64,000 nucleotides of DNA from Desulfobacula toluolica Tol2 (GCF_000307105.1 NC_018645.1:4660001-4724000); one strand, 5' to 3'. Shown: positions 1 to 9,306, counted from the stretch's first letter. The notes: generated by a model from the letters alone, not told the origin. A program made the numbers and translations.

Positions 1-477
1 CATTTCATCTTCAAAATTTTTGATAATGGCCAGCAAAAGGTCTGCATTCCCGCCCCAGATATAAGTGCGGTCAATGGCCGTGGAATTATCCACACAGATG
101 TACTTGTCAATATCACAGGTATTGTGCAGCAGCATGAAAAAAGGCAGTTCGGAATATCTGGCCTTTACTTGCTCACCAAAGGTGTAGACATCCATTCCAT
201 CCAGGCTGGGCATGGCAAGAATCAAATCAAATTTCTTGTTCTCAAGTCGCCGGAATGCTTCTGATGCAGATGACACCCATGTAAGCCTCGGCGGTTTTGA
301 CAGGTTAAGTCCTTTATACTCATTGATAATTCTTGTTGACAGGCGGCCTTCTTCCTCCATGATGAATGCATCATACGGACAGGATACCAGGAGGATATCC
401 CCCACCTTTTTGGCCATTAGCTCATGATATAATTTAAGGGAAGGAACTTTAATCGAGTCATTTGAATGATTCTTCAT
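1..477 (-). CDS. PEP/pyruvate-binding domain protein, N-terminal part (runs off the window)
   Basis: This frame is open for 159 codons from an ATG at 477 to the first base of the window, so only the N-terminus is visible. The visible part looks like a degenerate response-regulator receiver fold: a hydrophobic strand around GDILLVSCPYDAF, a second strand around FDLILAMPSLDGMD, and a third around LPFFMLLHN. I recall this kind of receiver-like N-terminal domain in large Desulfobacterota proteins that continue into a PEP synthase/PPDK-type ATP-grasp domain, but that part is outside the window. The call therefore rests on family memory. An AAAAGG ribosome site lies about 9 bases upstream of the ATG. 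The gene is divergent from the lipoprotein gene at 845. Confidence 0.55.
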   Translation of the reverse strand, partial: MKNHSNDSIKVPSLKLYHELMAKKVGDILLVSCPYDAFIMEEEGRLSTRIINEYKGLNLSKPPRLTWVSSASEAFRRLENKKFDLILAMPSLDGMDVYTFGEQVKARYSELPFFMLLHNTCDIDKYICVDNSTAIDRTYIWGGNADLLLAIIKNFEDEM

Positions 478-844
478 CTGTATAAACCTTTTTAAATGAT
501 TGATACCTTTTTAATTAAGGTAAACTTTTTTAATCTTAATTTATATAAAAAATAATACTTGAATGCAATGAAAGAGCGGACTTGGCTCAAGGTAAATGGC
601 GTCTTATTTCTATACTGCCATGATTTATGATTTTTTTGTATAAATTATTGCTAAGACCGACGGCAGTCTCTTCTGGAGATTATAAGTGAAATATACAGAA
701 GTTTGCAACTTGCAGAAAATTAAAAAATGATATTATAATCTTCCGCACAGTGGATTTATTGAACCAATAACTGGTGCGAATTCAAAGTACAGGATCAAAC
801 ATTTCAACCGTTAACACATAAAACAAGTATTGATAGGAGGAGAC
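478..844. promoter_or_regulatory. Divergent intergenic region, promoters not resolved
   Basis: This stretch of 367 bases separates two divergent genes, so it must hold both promoters. It is AT-rich with several T and A runs. Near the minus-strand gene there are two similar words, AACCTTTTTAAATGATTGATA and ACCTTTTTAATTAAGG, at about 486-520. No convincing -35/-10 or -24/-12 pair can be assigned by eye. An AGGAGG ribosome site at 835-840 sets the downstream start at 845. Confidence 0.3.
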
Positions 845-2305
845 ATGAAATTGAGATTAGCTGTATTTATTGTTGCAATTTTCACAATAGCCGGATGTTC
901 AACTCTTGAAATAAAATCAAGTTCTAATTTGGATAATGCACATAAAACTGCTCTGCTTTATGAAGAACTGATTGAAGGCAAATCACCGGATACAGCTCAA
1001 CTTACCCTTTTTTTTTCCAACATGCCAAAAGGCGGAGACCTGCACAATCATTATTCAGGAAGTATTTATGCGGAAACATATTTAGATTGGGTTAAAGATG
1101 CCGGTTATTGGATAGACAAAAACACACTTTATATCAGTAAAGCAACTACTGACAGCAGTATTTGCGTTGATGAATTACGTTCCGACAACAAGCTTTATAG
1201 AAAACTTTTAACCCTTTGGTCTGACAAAGACTACCAGAATCATTACCACTTGCAGCCACCCCCGGATGCTAATTTTTTTAATACATTCAGTTATTTTGGT
1301 CCAATTTCTCAGCATTACAACAAAGGCCTGATGATTTTAAAAGACCGGGCCATAAAAGAAAATGTCGGTTTTATAGAACTCATGCTTAAATCAGTCGGTT
1401 ACTCATACTCTGATAAAGAATTTAATGAAAATTTTGATGAAAAAATCAGGAAAGCCGCCGATAATGAAGCTGTTTCATTACTTCTTGACGTAATGTCTTC
1501 GAGAATAGATGCAGACAATACTTTTAAAGAATCGGTTTATGGATTCATCAAGACAGTAGAAGAAGCTCATAAGGGTGTGGATGATGATCAATTTATGATG
1601 CGTTATCAAACATATGCATCAAGAAACAGTTCGCCAAGCAAAGTATTTTCAGCGCTGTATTCAGCATTTAAGGCTGTTGATCAATCCGATCTTCTGGTAG
1701 GGGTTAATATTGTCGGCCCTGAAAATGGTGTGGTTGCAATCGCGGATTATAATTTACACATGCAGATGTTTGCATACTTAAAAAAGAAATTCCCAAGCGT
1801 TAACAAATCATTGCACGCAGGCGAACTTACACTCGGCATGGTGCGCCCGAAAAATTTAAAGTTCCATATTTCTAAGGCCATACATACCGCCGGCGCTCAA
1901 AGGATAGGGCATGGTGTGGATTTGCCTTATGAAGACAACGCTATCAAGCTATTGCAGGAAATCAAAGAAAAATCGGTCATAGAGATCTGCTTTACCAGCA
2001 ATGAATTTATATTGGGGGTTAAGGATAATGATCACCCTTATCTGATATATTCAAAATACGACGTTCCAATAGTTATATGTACAGACGATTCAGGAGTTTC
2101 CAGGAACAATTTAACCGGGGAATACGTTTTGCTGGCAGCAAGATATAAACCAAGCTATGAAAAGGTGAAAGAATATGTGTACAACAGCATTAAACATTCT
2201 TTCTTTTCAAAAAGCGATAAAAATTTATTAACCGATTCGCTTGACGCTCGTTTTGAAAAATTTGAAGCTGAGATGTCCGGGTATTCCGATTTAATACTTA
2301 AGTAA
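845..2305 (+). CDS. Lipoprotein adenosine deaminase-family (metallo-dependent hydrolase)
   Basis: This is an exported member of the adenosine deaminase/ADGF family, predicted to deaminate adenosine or related purines outside the cytoplasm. The N-terminus MKLRLAVFIVAIFTIAGCST is a lipoprotein signal with lipobox IAGC. The metal ligands of the family are visible: HxH in GGDLHNH, the HAGE motif in SLHAGELT, RIGHGVDL, and the C-terminal TDD in CTDDSGVS. The 486-residue length suits ADGF-like enzymes and is longer than cytosolic Add. The start chosen is ATG 845 because it follows AGGAGG by four bases; an in-frame TTG at 830 lies upstream of that site. It is followed directly by a degraded NERD fragment. 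Family assignment is firm, substrate is inferred. Confidence 0.8.
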   Translation: MKLRLAVFIVAIFTIAGCSTLEIKSSSNLDNAHKTALLYEELIEGKSPDTAQLTLFFSNMPKGGDLHNHYSGSIYAETYLDWVKDAGYWIDKNTLYISKATTDSSICVDELRSDNKLYRKLLTLWSDKDYQNHYHLQPPPDANFFNTFSYFGPISQHYNKGLMILKDRAIKENVGFIELMLKSVGYSYSDKEFNENFDEKIRKAADNEAVSLLLDVMSSRIDADNTFKESVYGFIKTVEEAHKGVDDDQFMMRYQTYASRNSSPSKVFSALYSAFKAVDQSDLLVGVNIVGPENGVVAIADYNLHMQMFAYLKKKFPSVNKSLHAGELTLGMVRPKNLKFHISKAIHTAGAQRIGHGVDLPYEDNAIKLLQEIKEKSVIEICFTSNEFILGVKDNDHPYLIYSKYDVPIVICTDDSGVSRNNLTGEYVLLAARYKPSYEKVKEYVYNSIKHSFFSKSDKNLLTDSLDARFEKFEAEMSGYSDLILK

Positions 2306-2318
2306 AGAGTGCTGACAA

Positions 2319-2615
2319 TTGCTTGCACAAATGATCCCGGGGTGGACAAAAACAAAAGCCGTTTTGCAAACAATCCAGCAGGCAAAAGGGCTGCAAAAAT
2401 GGATAGAACAGTCAACCGGAGATAAACATTATGCAACTCCGGTTTTAGCTATACCTGGATGGTATATAAATACTTCTGCCAAACCGAGAAAATTAAGGAT
2501 CAGCAACAAGAAAAATCTTGGTTTTCTTGCAAAAAAGAAGATTGTATTAACTAAAAAAACAGGTGGCTGTTATTTCATTTCAGATCGAAAAAATGTATCG
2601 TACCATAAAAGGTAA
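2319..2615 (+). pseudogene. C-terminal remnant of a NERD (nuclease-related) domain protein
   Basis: The 98-codon frame has no proper start signal (TTG 2319) and no N-terminal domain. Its middle matches my recollection of the C-terminal part of NERD-family proteins: a helix ending WIEQSTGDK, then the strand-turn PVLAIPGWYI, then ISNKKNLGFLAKK. Intact NERD proteins are usually over 200 residues and carry the catalytic motifs upstream, which are absent here. I read it as the leftover 3' end of a decayed gene between the lipoprotein gene and gcvT-glyA. The alternative is a small divergent protein in its own right. Confidence 0.45.
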
Positions 2616-2726
2616 AGCTTATAATAAGAAATAAATGCAAAAATCAAAATACTTTTTAGCGATTTACGGGCTTTGGCTTGGATGGTATAAAAATTAAAAC
2701 TTTTACTTGAGAAGGAAAAATCAGAT

Positions 2727-5411
2727 ATGTCTTCATTAAGCAAAACATTTTTTAATGAACAACACAGGGCACTGGGTGCCACAATGGTTGATTTCGGCGG
2801 CTGGGACATGCCGGTACAATATGAAAAAGGAGTTATTCAGGAACACTTGGCTACCCGTAAGAGTTCAGGACTTTTTGACGTGTCCCATATGGGACGGTTT
2901 ATTATCAGCGGAAAAGATAGACTGCCATTTCTCCAGCGGGTGCTGACCAACAATGCCGGGGCTCTTGAAGTGGGCGAGAGCCAGTACACCATCATACCGG
3001 ATAAAAACGGACATGCTGTTGATGATGCCTATCTCTACCGGTTTCATGAAGACAACTACCTGCTGGTGGTCAATGCATCCAACCGTGAAAAGGACTGGAA
3101 CCATTTTATGGAACAGGCCAAAAAATTTGATGATCTTCAATTAAAGGATCATACCCTTGATATGGGGATGCTAAGTCTTCAGGGACCTGCCTCCAAAAAA
3201 GTCATGAATGCACTTATAGATTCTGGCACCCTGCCTATTCCCCTGAGAAACACCTTGAGCGAGGTGATGATTTGTGGAGCAAAAGTACTGCTTGCCAGAA
3301 CCGGTTATACTGGTGATCCGCTTGGATTTGAACTCTTCATGGACAAGGATGATGCCGTTAAAATATGGGATCTGCTCCTGGCACAGGGGGTGGAACCCAT
3401 TGGGCTGGGTGCCAGGGATACGCTGCGGCTTGAAGCTTCGCTGCCCCTGTACGGCCATGAATTCGGAGATGACCCGGACAATAAACCCATTCCCATTTTT
3501 GCCTGCCCCCTTGCTAAATTTGCCGTCAGCTTTGCTGCTCAAAAAGGTGATTTCATTGGTAAGGCTGCCCTGATTGAACAGTTCAGTGCATTGAAACGCA
3601 TTGCGGATTTCGATTATTCCAATATTGAGGCCCTGCCCCGGGTTATTGTGCCGGTGGCCGTTACCGGCAAAGGCATTGCCAGGAACGGCTGTGAAGTGAT
3701 GAAAGACGGTCGCCATGTCGGGTATATCACCAGCGGCACCATGGTGCCTTACTGGAGTACGCAAGGAGAGGGGCTTTTTTCCGTGTTGACGGAGAATGAT
3801 GAAAAAAGGGCAATTGCACTTGCACTTGTGGATGCAGATGTTGTACAGGGGGATCAGCTTGAAATTAAGATCCGCAAAAAAATATACACAGGGGTTGTGG
3901 TTCCCTATCACATGAGAGCGGAAGCACCTCCCAATGCCAGAGCTATTGTCTGGAATCAACTGGGTGTGGAGGTGTCCCCGGCAAAGGCATCGCAGACAAA
4001 AGAAACACAGTCCGGCACAATATCAAAAACCGAATCCCTGATGTCAGGTCTTATTCAAAAAGCCGTGGACAACACCACCTGGCGCCAGTCCCAATGCATC
4101 AATCTCATCCCCTCGGAGCAGACAGCCTCCTCTTTTTCAAGACTGCTTTCCATCATGGACTCTTCGGGCAGATATGCAGAACATAAAAAAGTAAAAGCCT
4201 TTTGTGATCATGAGGTATTTTATTACCAGGGAACCCAGTTTATAAGTGAAGTGGAAGAGTTGCTGGTACAGGAATTCCAAAAATTTTTGGGGTGCCGTAC
4301 CGTGGAAACCCGTGTGCTATCGGGTCAGATGGCCAATACGGCTGTGTTCAGTGCCATGGTGGATTATCTCAACCGGGTGGACAGAAAAAGTGAACAGCGC
4401 CGTATCCGGAAAATCATGAACAACCACATCCTTAACGGCGGCCATTTAAGTGCCCAGCCCATGGGAGCTTTGCGCGATTTTGTGGCACGGGACCCGAAAA
4501 CCGAAAAGCCTGCAGTGGTCAATTTCCCGGTCTGCCAGGACAATTTGTACAAGATTGATGTACCTGCCTGCCAAAAACTCATTGAAATCCATCAGCCGGA
4601 GCTGATTATTTTCGGCAAAAGCATGACCATATACCCGGAACCTGTGGCCCAAATCCGCAAAATGGTAAAAGCCGCAGGGCTTGATACTGTAATAATGTAT
4701 GATATGGCCCATGTGCTGGGGCTTGTAGGCCCCCATTTTCAGGAACCGTTCAAAGATGGTGCCGATCTTGTGACCGGTTCAACCCATAAAACTTTTTTCG
4801 GCACCCAGAGAGGTATTGTTGCGGGGAATTATGCTCTTGATGACCAGAGATATCCTCTGTGGGAAGCCATTGAAAGAAGAACTTTTCCGGGAAGCGTGAG
4901 CAATCATCATCTTGGAACCATGCTGGGTCTGCTGGCCTCAGCCTATGAGATGAATCATTTTAAAGACGACTACCAGAAACAGGTGATTGCCAATGCCAGG
5001 GCGTTTGCATCAGCCCTGGCTGAACTGGGCATTGATGTGGCAGGAGAGAAAGCCGATGGCTTCACTCATACCCATCAGGTCATTGTGAATGTGGGATATT
5101 CAAAAGGTCCGGAGGTAGCGGACTTTCTTGAGAAAAACAATGTTATTGTCAATTATCAGGCCACCCCGGAAGAAGAGGGCTTTACCGCCTCCGGTTCCTT
5201 GCGCATGGGCGTGTCTGAAATGACCCGTTTCGGTATGAAAGAACAAGATTTCCAGGTCCTTGCCCAATTGATTCATGATGGTGTTAAAGGGGCTAAATCA
5301 ATCAAGGATGAGGTGATTGGCTTGAGAAAACAATTTACACAAATGCAGTTTTGTTTTGACAATTCAAAGAATCTTGAAGGTTTGATGGAAAAACTTCATG
5401 CATTGGCTTAG
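2727..5411 (+). CDS. Aminomethyltransferase - serine hydroxymethyltransferase fusion (GcvT-GlyA)
   Basis: One 894-residue frame joins two folate-dependent one-carbon enzymes. Residues 1 to about 400 are glycine cleavage T protein: GATMVDFGGWDMPVQY, FDVSHMGR, ARTGYTGDPLGFELF and LGARDTLRLEA are T-protein signatures. After a linker around 405-435 (Thr/Glu/Ser-rich) comes a serine hydroxymethyltransferase-like PLP domain to the end. It contains INLIPSEQT, a GG-H stretch and the Schiff-base lysine K688 in GSTHKTFFG. GcvT releases methylene-THF from the aminomethyl-lipoyl intermediate and GlyA uses methylene-THF and glycine to make serine, so the fusion could couple the two steps. The lysine loop GSTHKTFFGTQRG differs from the usual THKTLRGPRGG. 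No gcvH or gcvP is nearby. A GAAGG ribosome site precedes ATG 2727. Confidence 0.9.
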   Translation: MSSLSKTFFNEQHRALGATMVDFGGWDMPVQYEKGVIQEHLATRKSSGLFDVSHMGRFIISGKDRLPFLQRVLTNNAGALEVGESQYTIIPDKNGHAVDDAYLYRFHEDNYLLVVNASNREKDWNHFMEQAKKFDDLQLKDHTLDMGMLSLQGPASKKVMNALIDSGTLPIPLRNTLSEVMICGAKVLLARTGYTGDPLGFELFMDKDDAVKIWDLLLAQGVEPIGLGARDTLRLEASLPLYGHEFGDDPDNKPIPIFACPLAKFAVSFAAQKGDFIGKAALIEQFSALKRIADFDYSNIEALPRVIVPVAVTGKGIARNGCEVMKDGRHVGYITSGTMVPYWSTQGEGLFSVLTENDEKRAIALALVDADVVQGDQLEIKIRKKIYTGVVVPYHMRAEAPPNARAIVWNQLGVEVSPAKASQTKETQSGTISKTESLMSGLIQKAVDNTTWRQSQCINLIPSEQTASSFSRLLSIMDSSGRYAEHKKVKAFCDHEVFYYQGTQFISEVEELLVQEFQKFLGCRTVETRVLSGQMANTAVFSAMVDYLNRVDRKSEQRRIRKIMNNHILNGGHLSAQPMGALRDFVARDPKTEKPAVVNFPVCQDNLYKIDVPACQKLIEIHQPELIIFGKSMTIYPEPVAQIRKMVKAAGLDTVIMYDMAHVLGLVGPHFQEPFKDGADLVTGSTHKTFFGTQRGIVAGNYALDDQRYPLWEAIERRTFPGSVSNHHLGTMLGLLASAYEMNHFKDDYQKQVIANARAFASALAELGIDVAGEKADGFTHTHQVIVNVGYSKGPEVADFLEKNNVIVNYQATPEEEGFTASGSLRMGVSEMTRFGMKEQDFQVLAQLIHDGVKGAKSIKDEVIGLRKQFTQMQFCFDNSKNLEGLMEKLHALA

Positions 5412-5609
5412 GATCTGGTTTGTCAGGGACATATTTCAAATCGGTCCCCCTTTCAGGAAAAATATAACCATGTGATCCCATTATCTAAAATCAGCATGAC
5501 ATGCTCACCAGATCACTGTACCGGTTCCGGACTAATGGAAGATTATCTCAAAAAGTCCGTGCCGGTGCAGTGCTGAATTTCGGTGATGCAAAATAGATTT
5601 GTTTTTAAA

Positions 5610-5633
5610 GCCTTTCAAACCGACTTGAAAGGC
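5610..5633. terminator. Hairpin between convergent genes
   Basis: A perfect 9-bp inverted repeat (GCCTTTCAA / TTGAAAGGC) with a six-base loop sits between the 3' ends of the gcvT-glyA fusion and the minus-strand NifA-like gene. It is followed on the plus strand by ATAAAAATTATTTT and on the minus strand by TTTAAAAAC, so it may end transcription in both directions, although neither T-tract is ideal. The rest of 5412-5691 shows nothing coding. Confidence 0.5.
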
Positions 5634-5691
5634 ATAAAAATTATTTTGCTTTGCACCACAATTGAATCCTCATTGTTCCCGGGCCGGCATG

Positions 5692-7212
5692 CTATCGATA
5701 CTCTTTATAATTGATACTATATTTAGCAGCCTTATAGGAAAATTTTCTAACAGTGATTCCAATGAGTTTTGATGCCTTATGAATATTTCCTTTGGTGTTT
5801 TTCAACGCATCCATGAGGATCTCTTTTTCAAGGTGGGCAACCGCATCTTCAAGGGATAAGGGAAGGGTTTTGGATTTGGTTCCGGTTTGAAGGGTGGCAG
5901 GAAGGTGATAGCTGTGGATGGCACCTTCATTACAGAGGATGACAGCCCTTTCAATACAGTTTTCCAATTCCCTTACATTTCCGGGCCAGTGATATTCCAT
6001 CATCATGTCAATGGCAGGGGAGGTGATGCGTTTGATCTCTTTTCCATGTTCTTTTCTGTATTTTTCAAGAAAGTGATCGGCCAGCAAAATGATATCGGTT
6101 TTGCGCATTCGAAGGCTGGGAATATAAATCGGGAATACATTCAGCCTGAAATAAAGATCATCCCTGAATTTGCCCTGTCGGGACATCTCTTCAAGATTTG
6201 AGTTGGTTGCGGCAATGATTCTGACATCACTTTTAATGGGGGTGTATCCCCCTACGCGTTCAAATTCTTTTTCCTGCAGCACCCTTAAGAGTTTTACCTG
6301 TGCTGAAAGGGCCATGTTTCCGATTTCATCCAGAAAGACAGTGCCTTTGTCCGCTATCTCAAATTTCCCTTTTTTCTGATGGGAAGCTCCGGTAAACGAT
6401 CCTTTTTCATGACCGAACAATTCACTTTCAATAAGGTTTTCCGGGATGGCTGCACAATTGATCTTGATAAAGGGTTTTTTGTTTCTATTGCTGTTATAAT
6501 GGATGGCATTGGCAACCAGTTCTTTTCCCGTCCCGCTTTCTCCCCGGATCAAAACAGTGGCTGAAGAAGATGATACCTGGGCGATCATTTGAAGAACTTC
6601 TCTCATTTTATTGGAATTGCCGATAATGTTGGTAAAGCTGTATCTGTTTTCAAGTGCTGATTTCAGTCGTATATTTTCTGTTTTCAGCTGTTCTTTTTCA
6701 ACTCTTATGGTTTCAATATTGATCACATGATGTGCCACCATGGTTGCCACCACAGACAGGAGCTTTTCGCCCTTTTCCAGGGATTTTTTCCCCTCAAAGG
6801 GTTGATCGGCACTGATGGCTCCTATGACCCTGTTGTCTTTTTTTATGGGGACGCAGATAAAAGAATAATCCCGACCTTCCATGACCTGCCTTGAATGGGT
6901 TTTGTCAAGGAACAGCGGTTCTTTGCTGATGCGGGGAACCACAGCCGACTCTCCGGTTTGAATGACTCGACCGATTATGCCTTCCCCTGGAAGATATTTG
7001 ATTTTGCAGGTGGTTTCTTTAGAAATGCCATGGGCCATTTCAATTCTAATTTCACCGGTTTCAGAGCTGATCAAAAAAATGATCCCCCTTACCAGGTTCA
7101 AGGATTCAGACAGAACGCTTAATACCTTGAATAATGATTTTTTCATGTCCATATGCTGGTTCAGTGATTCACTGATTTCATATAAAAGTGATATTTCTTC
7201 AAAAAATTTCAT
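5692..7212 (-). CDS. NifA-type sigma-54-dependent transcriptional activator with GAF domain
   Basis: This 506-residue enhancer-binding protein activates sigma-54 RNA polymerase. An N-terminal GAF sensor occupies about residues 20-165, and a coiled linker leads to the AAA+ domain. Walker A is GESGTGKE at about 224-231, the sigma-54 contact loop is GSFTGA at about 271-276 (usual form GAFTGA), and Walker B is VFLDEIG at about 292-298. A Fis-type helix-turn-helix ends the protein (NIHKASKLIGITVRKFSYK). The GAF-AAA-HTH order is that of NifA and FhlA-like proteins; the tail RKFSYKAAKY recalls NifA. No nif genes or clear -24/-12 promoters are visible in the window, so the regulon is unknown. Confidence 0.85.
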   Translation of the reverse strand: MKFFEEISLLYEISESLNQHMDMKKSLFKVLSVLSESLNLVRGIIFLISSETGEIRIEMAHGISKETTCKIKYLPGEGIIGRVIQTGESAVVPRISKEPLFLDKTHSRQVMEGRDYSFICVPIKKDNRVIGAISADQPFEGKKSLEKGEKLLSVVATMVAHHVINIETIRVEKEQLKTENIRLKSALENRYSFTNIIGNSNKMREVLQMIAQVSSSSATVLIRGESGTGKELVANAIHYNSNRNKKPFIKINCAAIPENLIESELFGHEKGSFTGASHQKKGKFEIADKGTVFLDEIGNMALSAQVKLLRVLQEKEFERVGGYTPIKSDVRIIAATNSNLEEMSRQGKFRDDLYFRLNVFPIYIPSLRMRKTDIILLADHFLEKYRKEHGKEIKRITSPAIDMMMEYHWPGNVRELENCIERAVILCNEGAIHSYHLPATLQTGTKSKTLPLSLEDAVAHLEKEILMDALKNTKGNIHKASKLIGITVRKFSYKAAKYSINYKEYR

Positions 7213-7462
7213 TTATTTTGTTCCGCATACTTAAATTCATAATTAAGCTATTGATTTAAAAGTTATATTGAAATATTTCACAAAAAGAGGCCCTGTGGGA
7301 ATATTATTGCATAAAATTTGATTTTATAACAAGATATAATGTTTTGCCGTGATTAAAAAGGAAATTTTTAATGAAGCAATTGTTCTTGATAAAATCAAGC
7401 TTTAATGGAATAATGTGATTTTTTTTGGATGTGCCTTAAATAAAAAGACAAAAAGGGTTGTC

Positions 7463-8719
7463 ATGGGAAAAAATCAATCTGCAAAAACGAAAAAGAAGCG
7501 AAGTCCCGATAACACCCTGAAAGTATTGTTTGACATATCCGAAGCAATCAACACAACCCGGAATCTGGATGAACTCTATGCAGTGATTCATAAAAGTCTG
7601 GATGAAATTCTTAATGCGGATAATTTTTATATCGCTCTTTACGATAAAGCAAGTGATTCCATCACATTTCCATATTATGCGGATGAAAAAGGTGAGGCAC
7701 CCGAAGAGATAATTGGTTTGAGTAAAACAGCCTCTTCCACCGGCATGGTCATTCAAAACAAAAAACCGATGATTTTTTATAACAAGGATCTTATTCGGCT
7801 TGCTGATCAGCAAAAACAAAAATCAAGGAAAACAGTCGGAAAAATCTGGCTTGGCGTACCTTTAATTATCCATGACAGGGTAAAAGGCGTCATTGTGGTT
7901 CAAAGCTATACTTCAGCAAGCGACTATAAAAAAAAGGATCTGGAACTTTTAGACTCAGTTTCCCGGCATATTGCCCTTGCAATTGAACGAAAAAAATCGG
8001 ATGAAAAATCGGCAGAGCAGCAACATATTCTTGAAAAAATCCTGGAATCGTTACCAGTGGGAATCGGCCTTGCGCAGAAACGGATTTTCAAGTGGGTTAA
8101 TAATGAAATGGTTCGAATGTTTGGATATCAATCAAAACAGGATTTTGAGGATAAAAGTACAAGGATGCTCTATCCTGATATTGATCATTATGATGTTAAC
8201 GGGAAAAAAATATATTACAGCCTTGTCAACAATGGTACGGCAGATTATGAAATCGATATGATCAAACAGGATAAAACCCTGTTTCCTGTCCATATCAAGC
8301 TGAACTGTGGGGATGTGTCTGATCCCGCTGCATGGACAACTGCAATACTTACGGACATCAGCCAAAGAAGATTGGCTGAAAAAGAAAAATATGAAAAAGA
8401 AAGGCTCCAGGGTGTTCTTGAGATGGCAGGGGCGGTCTGTCACGAAATTAATCAGCCATTGCAGGCAATTTTAGGTTTTTCCGAACTATTATTGATGGGT
8501 TCAGAATCAGCCGATAAAGTAGACCCAATTGAAAAAAACAACCTTGCTTCCATAAAAAACCAGGCAACCCGGCTTGGAAAAATTACAAAAAAATTATCCA
8601 ATATTACCAAGTATAGCACGCTTGATTATCCCGGAGATACTAAGATTGTGGATATTTGGGGAAGCAAAAGCGATAAAAATTCCAAAAACAATAAAAATAA
8701 CAAAAGCGATAAGAATTAA
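7463..8719 (+). CDS. GAF-PAS protein with histidine-kinase phosphoacceptor domain but no ATPase domain
   Basis: The 418-residue protein has a GAF domain (about 30-175), a PAS domain (about 190-305) and a HisKA-type dimerisation helix with the H-box AGAVCHEINQPLQAI (H327). It then stops after about 75 residues with a Lys/Asn/Ser-rich tail. No N, G1 or G2 box of a HATPase domain is present, so it cannot phosphorylate itself in the usual way. It could be a phosphotransfer or decoy partner for another kinase. ATG 7463 is preferred because AAGGG lies about six bases upstream; a GTG at 7415 would add 16 residues. It lies 16 bases before cobU, which suggests co-transcription with the cobamide genes. 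Confidence 0.75.
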   Translation: MGKNQSAKTKKKRSPDNTLKVLFDISEAINTTRNLDELYAVIHKSLDEILNADNFYIALYDKASDSITFPYYADEKGEAPEEIIGLSKTASSTGMVIQNKKPMIFYNKDLIRLADQQKQKSRKTVGKIWLGVPLIIHDRVKGVIVVQSYTSASDYKKKDLELLDSVSRHIALAIERKKSDEKSAEQQHILEKILESLPVGIGLAQKRIFKWVNNEMVRMFGYQSKQDFEDKSTRMLYPDIDHYDVNGKKIYYSLVNNGTADYEIDMIKQDKTLFPVHIKLNCGDVSDPAAWTTAILTDISQRRLAEKEKYEKERLQGVLEMAGAVCHEINQPLQAILGFSELLLMGSESADKVDPIEKNNLASIKNQATRLGKITKKLSNITKYSTLDYPGDTKIVDIWGSKSDKNSKNNKNNKSDKN

Positions 8720-8735
8720 GGGATAGGTTTGTATT

Positions 8736-9269
8736 TTGAAAAAAGGTGTAACATTTGTGATGGGCGGATGCAGAAGCGGGAAAAGCTCTTTTGCTCTGGA
8801 TCAGGCCAACAGGATAGAAAAAAAAAATAAAGTTTTTATTGCCACTTCCGTGCCAACCGATATTGAAATGGAAAAACGGGTGGAAAAGCATCAAAAAGAA
8901 CGGGGAGAAGACTGGATAACCATTGAAGAAGCGGTTAAAATTCATGAAAAAATTAATGAGTTTTCTTCAAAAGCCGGTGTTATCCTGGTGGATTGTCTGA
9001 CCCTGTGGACATCCAATCTCTTGTTTCATTCCTATGACCACAATCAAATTAAAGGGGCTATTCAAGATCTGGAAAATTCCCTTGAACAGTGCAAATGTCC
9101 GGTATTCCTGGTTTCCAATGAGGTGGGCATGGGTATTGTTCCGGAAAATATGCTTGCCAGGCAGTTCAGGGATGTTGCAGGGCTTGTCAATCAGCGAATT
9201 GCAAAAACAGCCGACAAGGTTGTTATGATGTTTGCCGGAATTGATCACCAGATAAAGCCCAAACTATAG
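8736..9269 (+). CDS. cobU: Adenosylcobinamide kinase / adenosylcobinamide-phosphate guanylyltransferase
   Basis: CobU phosphorylates adenosylcobinamide and then transfers GMP to give adenosylcobinamide-GDP, the activated form used by CobS. The 177-residue length is typical. The P-loop GGCRSGKSSFA is at the N-terminus, with VDCLTLWTSNLL in the middle and VSNEVGMGIVP followed by ARQFRDVAG near the end. All are CobU/CobP signatures. The start is TTG 8736, placed by a GGATAGG-like ribosome site at about 8720. It is the first enzyme gene of the cobamide salvage run that continues with cobS, cobD, cbiB and cbiR. Confidence 0.92.
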   Translation: MKKGVTFVMGGCRSGKSSFALDQANRIEKKNKVFIATSVPTDIEMEKRVEKHQKERGEDWITIEEAVKIHEKINEFSSKAGVILVDCLTLWTSNLLFHSYDHNQIKGAIQDLENSLEQCKCPVFLVSNEVGMGIVPENMLARQFRDVAGLVNQRIAKTADKVVMMFAGIDHQIKPKL

Positions 9270-9306
9270 CAGCTAACGCCCATACCATAGAAGGAAACAA
9301 ACATTC

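Noticed and set aside
3171..3959. Long minus-strand frame inside gcvT-glyA (262 codons)
   Set aside because: It is antisense to the clear GcvT domain and its translation has no recognisable motif.
8620..8735. Cobalamin riboswitch upstream of cobU
   Set aside because: The gap is only 16 bases and no B12-box-like element was seen there or upstream of the GAF-PAS gene.
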